Source: an uncultured Bacilli bacterium
GTDB taxonomy: Bacteria; Bacillota_I; Bacilli_A; RF39; UBA660
NCBI GenBank assembly: GCA_947625315.1
Contig: CANQOE010000011.1
Coordinates: 1 to 15,428 of the forward strand
Reading direction: 5' to 3'
DNA: 15,428 nt
Within the stretch, counting starts at the first letter, position 1. Each line of letters opens with the position of its first letter. Position numbers and translations under genes: made by a program. Under the pieces are notes generated by a model that searched no databases, was not told the origin of the DNA, and saw nothing but the letters and a program-made list of their open reading frames with translations. Shown here piece after piece: positions 1 through 5,701 of this stretch.

Positions 1-15
1 TTTCATTTAATTTCT

Positions 16-45
16 ATTTTACAATATTTTTTATTAAATGTCCAA
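16..45 (-). promoter_or_regulatory. Possible leftward promoter
   Basis: On the minus strand, a TTGGAC -35 box (40-45) and a TAAAAT -10 box (16-21) are 18 nt apart, and a TG dinucleotide lies just upstream of the -10. This would drive a gene lying to the left of the window. In DNA this A+T-rich such matches arise by chance, so it is only a candidate. Confidence 0.3.
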
Positions 46-259
46 AATTTTGTGTCCTAATATCTATTCTAGCACCACTAATACTTTCTAGTATGCTAAA
101 AAGAGTATAACAAAAAGGAAAAAGCAAAAACAATATTAAAAAATCAGACATAAGAAGTCAATATAAAGACAAACCCTTATGCTTGTATTTTTATATTCTA
201 AAATAATAAGACAAAAAATGTCCTTCATAAGATGTTGTTTTAACTAATTAATAACTTTT

Positions 260-294
260 AATCACTAATAATATAATTTATTGGTGATTTTTTT
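260..294 (+). terminator. Terminator-like hairpin carrying the RBS of the next gene
   Basis: Arms 260-270 (AATCACTAATA) and 279-289 (TATTGGTGATT) pair over 11 bp with one T-G wobble and an 8-nt loop. The 3' arm runs straight into a T-run (288-294) that ends at the ATG at 295. GGTGAT (283-288) in the 3' arm is complementary to the AUCACC part of the usual 16S rRNA 3' end, so the hairpin also holds the probable Shine-Dalgarno. It could be a terminator for upstream transcription, a translation-blocking element, or an attenuator. Confidence 0.6.
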
Positions 295-888
295 ATGTTT
301 ATTGCTCACCGTGGTTTAGTAACTAAAAATGTTAAAGAAAATACTTTAGCCTCTTTTAACAATGCTCTTAATTCTTCCAAATATATTGGTTTTGAATTAG
401 ATATCTATACCAGTAAAGATAAAGAATTTATTGTTTATCATAATCCTTTATTAAAAGGTAAATTTATTTGGTCTTATACTTCTCAAGAATTAAAAGAAAT
501 GGGTATTATTAAACTTACTGATGTTTTAAAATTAAAAACTAATAAAATTATTTTAATTGATATTAAAGATTTTAATATTGATACTGTTAAATTAACTAAA
601 TTACTAAATAAATATAATGGAAATAATAATATTTATGTTATGAGTTTCTTTAATAAAGTAATAGCTAAATTTCAAAATAACAATTTTAAAATAGGTGTTT
701 TAAATTACATCTTAAATAGTGAAATAGATTATCATTATGATTTTATTGGCTTAATATATGATATTGTTACAAATAGTATGCTAGAGTCTTTTAAAAAGTT
801 AAACATTGAAGTAATTATTTATGCTTTAAATAAAAGAGATAAATATATCTTCTCTAATGTTTATTATATAATTGATAATTTTGAATAA
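295..888 (+). CDS. Glycerophosphodiester phosphodiesterase-like protein (short form)
   Basis: The product is predicted to hydrolyse glycerophosphodiesters to glycerol-3-phosphate and an alcohol, as GDPD/GlpQ-type TIM-barrel enzymes do. The N-terminus carries the family signature: HRG at residues 5-7, ENT at 15-17, ExD at 34-36 (E34, D36), and the second histidine H49. The usual HD after the first block is HN here (N50), and the later ExK motif reads DIK (D89, K91). At 197 aa it is shorter than the usual 230-250 aa, with a weakly conserved C-terminal half. No signal peptide or membrane segment is visible, so it is probably cytoplasmic. The ATG at 295 places the HRG motif at the normal distance from the N-terminus. 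sigK follows after 20 nt, so the two are probably co-transcribed. Activity is likely but unproven because of the shortened barrel. Confidence 0.8.
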   Translation: MFIAHRGLVTKNVKENTLASFNNALNSSKYIGFELDIYTSKDKEFIVYHNPLLKGKFIWSYTSQELKEMGIIKLTDVLKLKTNKIILIDIKDFNIDTVKLTKLLNKYNGNNNIYVMSFFNKVIAKFQNNNFKIGVLNYILNSEIDYHYDFIGLIYDIVTNSMLESFKKLNIEVIIYALNKRDKYIFSNVYYIIDNFE

Positions 889-908
889 TATTTATTAGGA
901 AGTGTTGT

Positions 909-1607
909 ATGTTTTTAAATTTACTTAATATTATTAAAGATATGTTATTTTTCACGGGTAGTTATTCTAATCAAGTTTTTCCCGACCCTTTAAATGAAGA
1001 AGAAGAAAATAAAACCATTGAATTAATGCTTCAAGGCGATAAAGCCTCTCGCAATAAATTAATTGAACATAACCTTCGTTTAGTAGCGCATATTGTTAAA
1101 AAATTTGATAAATCTAAATATGACCCCGATGATTTAATCAGTATTGGTACTATTGGTTTAATTAAAGCGGTTGATTCTTATAAAACTAGTAAAGCCACGA
1201 AAATAACCACATATGCTGCGCGTTGTATTGAAAATGAAATCTTAATGCATTTTCGTTCTAATAAAAAAAATGGTAATACGATAAGTTTAAATGATTCTAT
1301 TGGCTATGATAAAGATGGTAATGAAGTTAGTTTAATGGAAGTTATCAAAGATGATAGTTTAGAAATAAGTGAAATACTTCATCTTAAAGAAAATGTTTCT
1401 TTATTAAATGAATATTTAAAAGTTTTAACTCCTCGGGAAAAAGAAATCTTAATTAAGAGATATGGCTTATATGCTACTGAAGAACAAACTCAAAAAGAAA
1501 TAGCCGAGAAATTACACATATCGCGCAGTTATGTATCGCGTATTGAAAAAAGAGCATTAACTAAAGTATTAAGAGAATTTTTAAAAAATAATAAAGGCGA
1601 TATTTAA
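909..1607 (+). CDS. sigK: RNA polymerase sporulation sigma factor SigK (pro-sigma-K form)
   Basis: Late mother-cell sigma factor of the endospore programme, a sigma-70 family member of 232 aa (usual SigK about 230-240). Region 2 spans about 47-117, with NLRLVAHIVKKF (55-66), DLISIGTIGLIKA (75-87) and the -10-recognition segment TYAARCIENEILMHFR (101-116). Region 4 spans about 172-225, with the helix-turn-helix TQKEIAEKLHISRSYVSRIE (194-213). The N-terminus is hydrophobic and ends in Ser-Tyr (18-19) just before FPDPL. This matches the pro-sequence that SpoIVFB removes in Bacillus between Ser and Tyr, so activation by regulated intramembrane proteolysis is expected. AGGAAG lies 7-8 nt before the ATG. 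The gene is intact, with no sign of a skin-type element inside it. Its position behind a phosphodiesterase-like gene is not the Bacillus arrangement. Confidence 0.93.
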   Translation: MFLNLLNIIKDMLFFTGSYSNQVFPDPLNEEEENKTIELMLQGDKASRNKLIEHNLRLVAHIVKKFDKSKYDPDDLISIGTIGLIKAVDSYKTSKATKITTYAARCIENEILMHFRSNKKNGNTISLNDSIGYDKDGNEVSLMEVIKDDSLEISEILHLKENVSLLNEYLKVLTPREKEILIKRYGLYATEEQTQKEIAEKLHISRSYVSRIEKRALTKVLREFLKNNKGDI

Positions 1608-1609
1608 TA

Positions 1610-1637
1610 TTTAAAAAAAAATTAAATATGCTAAAAT
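1610..1637 (+). promoter_or_regulatory. Candidate promoter of the frameshifted gene
   Basis: TTTAAA (1610-1615) and an extended -10 TGcTAAAAT (1629-1637) are 16 nt apart, just after the sigK stop. A U-less inverted repeat (ATATTTAAT 1600-1608, ATTAAATAT 1621-1629) overlaps the promoter; it lacks a T-run and so is not a terminator in the usual sense. Confidence 0.4.
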
Positions 1638-1660
1638 AAACTTTGAAAGAGGGTTTTTAA

Positions 1661-1941
1661 ATGACTGAACAAGAATATTTACAAATAAAAAAACATCTTT
1701 TATCTTTATTTTTAAACCAAGACCAAGTTGATTTAAATAAAGAAAAAAGAGTTAAGGAATTATGCTTGCTCCCAATCAAGATGAAATTTTAATCTTAAAA
1801 GTTATTAATTATCTAACTAGAGGTTTACCTAAAGACCAAACAATTTATAGTTTAACTAAAGAGCAATTTATAAATACGGCTTATGATTATACAATCTTTT
1901 TAAGTAATGACCATGAATCTACCGACTATTTAACTAGATAA
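1661..1941 (+). pseudogene. Small hypothetical gene split by a frameshift
   Basis: Two short reading frames join end to end. The first starts with ATG at 1661, behind GAAAGAGGG, and reads 43 codons to TAA at 1790-1792. The second, in the -1 frame, is open from 1756 and runs through an ATG at 1762 to TAA at 1939-1941 (59 codons from that ATG). Read together they look like one protein of about 93 aa: a charged helical N-terminus, then NQDEILILKVINYL and a C-terminus near STDYLTR. I do not recognise the family. The switch must fall between 1756 and 1792, and no slippery heptamer is present there. A degraded gene or an assembly indel is therefore likeliest. Alternatively the second frame is a real overlapping gene; AAGGA lies upstream of its ATG, but only about 3 nt away, which is very close. 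Confidence 0.5.
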
Positions 1942-1972
1942 AAAGCTTCCTAAAAAATATGGAGCTTTTATC
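1937..1972. terminator. Bidirectional terminator between convergent genes
   Basis: Arms GATAAAAGCTTCC (1937-1949/50) and GGAGCTTTTATC (1961-1972) pair over 12 bp with a single bulged T and a 10-nt A-rich loop. A T-rich stretch follows on the plus strand. The stop codon of the frameshifted gene (1939-1941) and that of the minus-strand helical-repeat gene (1968-1970) lie in opposite arms. Confidence 0.75.
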
Positions 1973-3143
1973 TTGTTTTATTATATGTTAAACTATCTAA
2001 TACTTTTTGATATATACTTACCTCAAAAAGATGATTTTTTCTTAATAGATAGTTTTTTAATTGTTTACCATTTTTTAAAGCTTTTTCATCGTCGTATACT
2101 AAGGCTAAAACTTTTTTTAATTCTTGTAATATAATACTTTCGGGATATCTTTCTTTATCGTAATAAGCTAAAAGATAAAGGGGAGCAAAATCTTTATTCA
2201 TTAAATCTTCTTCTTTAATTTCGTCATTTTTAATTGCTTCTAAAATTGGGTCTAAATAAAATATATCGGAATTATAACTTGCTTTATTAACTGGTTTTTG
2301 AATTTCTAAATGTCTATTTAAAGGAAATTTAGTAGCCAAATCTTGAGCTTCTTTCACATTTCCAATTTTTAATAAGTACTTAAAATATTGTAATTGAACC
2401 CAATAATCTTTTTTAAATTTGGGATTAATCATAATTTGATAGGCTTCTTTTTCTTTTCCTAATTTTTGGAGAGCTATAATTTTTTTAGCTTGAATTAAAC
2501 CTGAACTTTTAAAATAATCCAAAGAAGCAATTCTTATAATTTCTAAATAATTTTGTAAAAACATCATTAAATCAATATAAGCTAAATTAACATGAACATC
2601 TTTATAAAAGATAGGTTGATTAAATATTTCTTGAGCTTCTTGAAGATCTTTTTCTTTATTTTCGGGATTATTTTCGATATCCTTTCTTAAAAAATTAATT
2701 AGTAAAGATTGAATTAAACTGCGATTTTTAAATTGAGGATTTAGTAAAATTTCTAAAGCTTCTTCATCTTTATCTTGATTATTTAAAATTTGCACATGAT
2801 AATATTGAATATTAGGGTTATCTTGAAATTCTTTTCTTTGACATATCTCTAAAGCTTCGGTAATTCTTTTATTTTTAATTAACATTTTAAGATATTCTTT
2901 TTGAACAATTGCTATGTCCGCATATTTTTCAGCCATTTTTTGCATTTTTTCATATCTTTGTTTTTGAGCTAAACTTTTCATTTGTCTTACGACAGTTTCT
3001 AATTCTAAATATAGCTCTGAATAATTATCAAGATAATATTTAAGTAATTCTTCATTAATGGTAAATAGAGTATCTATATATTCTTTATACCCATTTTTGG
3101 CATAATATAGTATTTCCATTATTTGATTAATATTATGTTTCAT
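1968..3143 (-). CDS. TPR-like helical-repeat protein
   Basis: The product is 391 aa, rich in Lys, Glu, Leu and aromatic residues, without a signal peptide or membrane segment. An N-terminal helical region (1-90) precedes about five degenerate repeats of 31-39 residues starting near 95, 128, 167, 200 and 233. They share a pattern of EA-x-x-I then (N/Q)P-x-F-(K/Y) and a second helix, for example EEALEILLNPQFK (127-139) and KEAYQIMINPKFK (232-244). This is the look of tetratricopeptide-type alpha-alpha repeats, which usually act as protein-binding scaffolds; I cannot assign a partner or function. AGGGGG lies 7 nt upstream of the start. The gene has its own promoter, back to back with that of gltX, and ends in a terminator shared with the convergent small gene. 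Confidence 0.75.
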   Translation of the reverse strand: MKHNINQIMEILYYAKNGYKEYIDTLFTINEELLKYYLDNYSELYLELETVVRQMKSLAQKQRYEKMQKMAEKYADIAIVQKEYLKMLIKNKRITEALEICQRKEFQDNPNIQYYHVQILNNQDKDEEALEILLNPQFKNRSLIQSLLINFLRKDIENNPENKEKDLQEAQEIFNQPIFYKDVHVNLAYIDLMMFLQNYLEIIRIASLDYFKSSGLIQAKKIIALQKLGKEKEAYQIMINPKFKKDYWVQLQYFKYLLKIGNVKEAQDLATKFPLNRHLEIQKPVNKASYNSDIFYLDPILEAIKNDEIKEEDLMNKDFAPLYLLAYYDKERYPESIILQELKKVLALVYDDEKALKNGKQLKNYLLRKNHLFEVSIYQKVLDSLTYNKTR

Positions 3144-3171
3144 GATTGATCCCCCTTAAAAACAAGTATAT

Positions 3172-3200
3172 ATAATACCACTTTTTACTTAATTTGTAAA
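3172..3200 (-). promoter_or_regulatory. Promoter of the helical-repeat gene
   Basis: Read on the minus strand: -35 TTTACA (3195-3200), a 17-nt spacer, and -10 TATTAT (3172-3177). The expected start is near 3165, which gives a leader of about 22 nt carrying the AAGGGGGAT motif. Confidence 0.65.
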
Positions 3201-3215
3201 GTTTTGCTTTACAAA
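3193..3215. repeat. Inverted repeat holding both -35 boxes of a divergent promoter
   Basis: Perfect 9-bp arms TTTGTAAAG (3193-3201) and CTTTACAAA (3207-3215) are separated by 5 nt. Each arm contains a TTTACA -35 hexamer, one for each direction. The two outward promoters are therefore symmetric about position 3204. It may be a repressor or activator site, or simply the result of symmetric -35 boxes. Confidence 0.7.
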
Positions 3216-3236
3216 GTTATTAAATTAAAGTAAAAT
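3208..3236 (+). promoter_or_regulatory. Promoter of gltX
   Basis: -35 TTTACA (3208-3213), a 17-nt spacer and -10 TAAAAT (3231-3236). Transcription is expected to start near 3243, only about 16 nt before the ATG and right at the Shine-Dalgarno GAAAGAG (3244-3250). This leaves no room for a T-box or other leader control. Confidence 0.65.
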
Positions 3237-3258
3237 ATTAAAAGAAAGAGATGATTAT

Positions 3259-4923
3259 ATGACCAATAAAGATTTAGCAGAGGTTATATTCCCTGATATT
3301 ACGACAACAATCGAGGATTATGAAAAAATGTATCCCCCTCGTAATTTACCCGAAGGAGCTAAAGTTACGCGTTTTGCACCATCTCCTACCGGATTTATGC
3401 ATATTGGTAATATGATGAGTGCTTTAATTGATTATGTTGTCGCGCATTCTTCAAACGGTATTTTTTATTTAAGAAATGAAGATACTGACCAAATGCGGAG
3501 TGTTGAAGGTTCTGTTGAATTTATTCACCATGTATTAGAACATTATGATATTATGCCTGATGAATATGAATATGATAACAAAATTATTGGTAAATATGGT
3601 CCTTATATTCAAAGTGAAAGAATGCCTATCTATCATACTTTTATTAAACATTTAATTGAAATAGGTCGGGCTTATCCTTGTTTTTTAACAAAAGAAGAAT
3701 TAGATGAAATTAGAGAATATCAACAAAAAAGCAAAAAAAGAATTGGTATATATGGTCGTTATGCTAAAAGTCGTAATTTAACTATTGAAGAAGCCATTGC
3801 GAAGATTAAAAATGGCGAACCTTATGTTATTCGCTTTAAAAGTGAAGGGGACTTTAGTAAAAAAATTGCTTTTGAAGATTTAACGCAAGGTAAACTAGAA
3901 TTCCCGGAAAATGATTTAGATGTTCCGATTATGAAAAGTGAAAATAAACTTCCTACTTATCATTTTGCTCATGTTGTTGATGACCATTTAATGCATACAA
4001 CCCATGTTGTTCGGGGAAGTGAATGGGTTAGTAGTATACCTCTTCATTATGAATTATTTCAAGCTTTTGGCTTTAAAATGCCTAAATATATTCATACATC
4101 TCTAATCTTAAAAAAGGATGAAGAAACTGGTAATATTCGCAAAATTTCCAAAAGAAAAGACCCTGAAGCTTTAATGTTTTATTATGAAGAAAAAGGATAT
4201 CCTCAAATTGCCGTGATTGATGCTGTTTTAACTATTGCTAATTCTAACTTTGAAGTATGGCGCGAACAAAATCCCGATAAACCATTCTATGAATTTCCTT
4301 TTAGCCCTAAAAAGATGAGTGCATCTGGTGCTTTATTTGATTTAGATAAATTAGATAATATTTCCAAAAACTATATATCTAAAATGTCCGCGCAAGATTT
4401 ATATCATGAATATTTATCTTGGGCTAAAAAGTATGAAGAAAATGTATATAATATTATTAGTAACCATGAAAGTGATACTATTAATTTCTTAAATATTGAA
4501 CGATTAGTTAAAAAACCTCGTAAAGATTATGAAAATTATTCTTCTATTTTTCCTAAATCTTGGTATATGTATGATGAAGCATGGAAAGATAATATAACTT
4601 ATAATTTCCCTCAAGATGTTGTTAAAGAAGAAGTTATTAACATTATGAATACTTATTTAAATTCTTATTATGACCCTAAAGATAATCAAGATGAATGGTT
4701 TAATAAAATTAAAGATTTAGCCAGTTCTATGGATTATGCAACTGATATGAAAGAATATAAACAAAATTCCAAAAACTATCAAGGCTCTATCGCTGATTTT
4801 ACAGGTTATATGCGGGTTGTTTTAACAACTCAATCTATGACTCCTAATCTATATGATATTATGCAAATTTTAGGCAAAGATAGAATGTTAAAAAGATTAG
4901 AAATTTTTAAAGAAAATTACTAA
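3259..4923 (+). CDS. gltX: Glutamyl-tRNA synthetase, long form
   Basis: Class I aminoacyl-tRNA synthetase that attaches glutamate to tRNA-Glu in the cytoplasm. The catalytic Rossmann fold shows RFAPSPTGFMHIGN (38-51; HIGN is the HIGH box), the QSER element (118-121), the HVVRGSEW strand (249-256) and the KMSKS loop as KISKR (295-299). Only one Cys (C141) remains where many bacterial GluRS carry a zinc-binding cysteine cluster, so this site is probably zinc-free. The length of 554 aa exceeds the common 460-490 aa and resembles a longer form I associate with Clostridia; the extra residues are in an N-terminal lead (about 30 aa) and the C-terminal half. tRNA-Glu(CUC) lies about 600 nt downstream on the other strand. 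Whether it also charges tRNA-Gln cannot be read from the sequence. Confidence 0.93.
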   Translation: MTNKDLAEVIFPDITTTIEDYEKMYPPRNLPEGAKVTRFAPSPTGFMHIGNMMSALIDYVVAHSSNGIFYLRNEDTDQMRSVEGSVEFIHHVLEHYDIMPDEYEYDNKIIGKYGPYIQSERMPIYHTFIKHLIEIGRAYPCFLTKEELDEIREYQQKSKKRIGIYGRYAKSRNLTIEEAIAKIKNGEPYVIRFKSEGDFSKKIAFEDLTQGKLEFPENDLDVPIMKSENKLPTYHFAHVVDDHLMHTTHVVRGSEWVSSIPLHYELFQAFGFKMPKYIHTSLILKKDEETGNIRKISKRKDPEALMFYYEEKGYPQIAVIDAVLTIANSNFEVWREQNPDKPFYEFPFSPKKMSASGALFDLDKLDNISKNYISKMSAQDLYHEYLSWAKKYEENVYNIISNHESDTINFLNIERLVKKPRKDYENYSSIFPKSWYMYDEAWKDNITYNFPQDVVKEEVINIMNTYLNSYYDPKDNQDEWFNKIKDLASSMDYATDMKEYKQNSKNYQGSIADFTGYMRVVLTTQSMTPNLYDIMQILGKDRMLKRLEIFKENY

Positions 4924-4926
4924 ATT

Positions 4927-4954
4927 AAAAAGCCGTTATCTAACGACTTTTTTC
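4927..4954. terminator. Bidirectional terminator after gltX
   Basis: AAAAAG-C-CGTTA and TAACG-A-CTTTTTT fold into a hairpin with a 2-nt loop and a T-run on both strands. The single C/A mismatch on the plus strand becomes a G-U pair on the minus strand, so it may work better for the minus-strand gene. The TAG stop of that gene (4940-4942) sits in the loop region. Confidence 0.7.
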
Positions 4955-5431
4955 ATTTCTTAAACTTATATTAGCTTCATTTTCTAAATATCTTAAAGCT
5001 TTAGCAGATAAATTTAATTTTGTATTTTCATCATTTTCATTTTCATACCAAAAATATCCATTTTCTCTTAAAGCTCTAACTATATATATAGGATTTACGC
5101 CAGGATTAGGTATTAAATTATTAATACTTTCTAAAATACTTTGAAAAGGATATCCTAAATAAGCTTGTCTTAAAAATTCTTGTTTAAATAATTTTTTATA
5201 ATTTCGAAAACTATTTCGATGTGTTTTATTAGGATATTTTTCATAATTTAATTTTTCTTGTCCTTTAATTATAATATTTAAATCTCTTATTTTATTTTCA
5301 ATATCTCTAATTTTTTCTTGTTCTTCTAAATTATCTTTATGTTCTCTAAATTTTCTGATTGCTATATTTTCCATAGTTTTTTTTAAATATTGTAAAATTT
5401 TTCTTGAAGCCAATAATTGGTCATAATTCAT
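4940..5431 (-). CDS. Hypothetical coiled-coil protein
   Basis: I do not recognise a family. The 163-aa product is basic and highly charged, with no signal peptide or membrane segment. Residues 1-65 look helical, with a probable coiled coil around LEEQEKIRDIENKIRDL (35-51). The second half is more globular, with YLGYPFQSILESINNL (91-106), PNPGVNPIYIVRALRENGYFWY and a final helix rich in Leu and Glu. The end resembles a small helical or winged-helix fold, which would fit nucleic-acid binding, but that is a guess. A GGGGGAT Shine-Dalgarno-like motif lies about 8 nt before the ATG, and a good promoter (TTGACT/TAAAAT) lies upstream. It is a single-gene unit: the tRNA terminator separates it from tRNA-Glu, and it shares a terminator with gltX. 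Confidence 0.65.
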   Translation of the reverse strand: MNYDQLLASRKILQYLKKTMENIAIRKFREHKDNLEEQEKIRDIENKIRDLNIIIKGQEKLNYEKYPNKTHRNSFRNYKKLFKQEFLRQAYLGYPFQSILESINNLIPNPGVNPIYIVRALRENGYFWYENENDENTKLNLSAKALRYLENEANISLRNEKSR

Positions 5432-5456
5432 TTTTCAATCCCCCAATACGTCTGCT

Positions 5457-5485
5457 ATTTTACTATAAATTATTTTAAAAGTCAA
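5457..5485 (-). promoter_or_regulatory. Promoter of the hypothetical coiled-coil gene
   Basis: Read on the minus strand: -35 TTGACT (5480-5485), a 17-nt spacer, and -10 TAAAAT (5457-5462). It begins directly after the T-run of the tRNA terminator and predicts a leader of about 19 nt. Confidence 0.65.
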
Positions 5486-5490
5486 GATTT

Positions 5491-5517
5491 TTAAAAAAAC
5501 TCCTTTTGGGAGTTTTA
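5491..5517 (-). terminator. Intrinsic terminator of tRNA-Glu
   Basis: On the minus strand AAAACTCC, a short A-rich loop and GGAGTTTT form an 8-bp stem that runs into a run of seven T. It lies about 10 nt after the tRNA 3' end. Confidence 0.8.
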
Positions 5518-5525
5518 AACTAATT

Positions 5526-5601
5526 TGGTGACTCGTATGGGATTTGAACCCATGAATGTTGCCTTGAGAGGGCAATGTGTTAACCATTTCACCAACGAGC
5601 C
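5526..5601 (-). tRNA. tRNA-Glu (anticodon CUC), CCA encoded
   Basis: The minus strand folds as a full cloverleaf of 76 nt including an encoded CCA (5526-5528). Acceptor arms GGCTCGT and ACGAGTC pair over 7 bp with one G-U; the discriminator is A. The D arm is closed by GTG/CAC. The anticodon stem TTGCC/GGCAA holds the loop CTCTCAA, so the anticodon is CUC, which reads GAG. The T arm ATGGG-TTCAAAT-CCCAT is standard. The fold and the Glu-type D arm match Bacillus tRNA-Glu, where the anticodon is UUC. It is the only tRNA here and has its own promoter and terminator. A separate UUC tRNA-Glu must exist elsewhere to read GAA, the main Glu codon in these genes. Confidence 0.95.
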
Positions 5602-5609
5602 ATATACCA

Positions 5610-5638
5610 ATTATAACTTGTTTATTTAAAATATGCAA
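5610..5638 (-). promoter_or_regulatory. Promoter of tRNA-Glu
   Basis: Read on the minus strand: -35 TTGCAT (5633-5638), a 17-nt spacer, and a consensus -10 TATAAT (5610-5615). The start is expected near 5603, leaving only a couple of bases before the mature tRNA 5' end. Confidence 0.75.
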
Positions 5639-5645
5639 TTATAAA

Positions 5646-5674
5646 TTGTTTTTTTCTCTAAATTATGTTAGAAT
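5646..5674 (+). promoter_or_regulatory. Promoter of the DUF3419-like gene
   Basis: -35 TTGTTT (5646-5651), a 17-nt spacer, and an extended -10 TGtTAGAAT (5666-5674). The predicted leader is about 21 nt and contains AAGAGGG (5688-5694) as the Shine-Dalgarno. Confidence 0.55.
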
Positions 5675-5701
5675 ATCTACAAAAAAAAAGAGGGAAAAAA
5701 T

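Larger units (their letters stand above)
1..294. other. Gene-free left edge, leader of the first gene
   Basis: I see no convincing coding frame in this stretch on either strand; every frame is broken often. The middle (about 110-180) is strongly A/purine-rich, unlike the T-rich sense strand of the neighbouring plus-strand genes. It holds a possible leftward promoter near its left end and a terminator-like hairpin at its right end, which are listed separately. The motif AAATGTCC occurs twice (about 37 and 217), without a clear repeat structure around it. No tRNA, riboswitch or insertion-sequence end was recognised. Confidence 0.5.

Noticed and set aside
1598..1631. Terminator after sigK (inverted repeat ATATTTAAT/ATTAAATAT)
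   Set aside because: The stem has no T-run and is A/T only; it overlaps a promoter instead.
1742..1792. Programmed -1 frameshift in the small split gene
   Set aside because: The A-rich run at 1743-1748 lies before a stop (1753-1755) in the target frame, and the interval 1756-1792 has no X-XXY-YYZ slippery site.
5435..5638. Open frame of 67 codons on the minus strand
   Set aside because: It runs straight through tRNA-Glu, its promoter and its terminator, and has no protein-like features.
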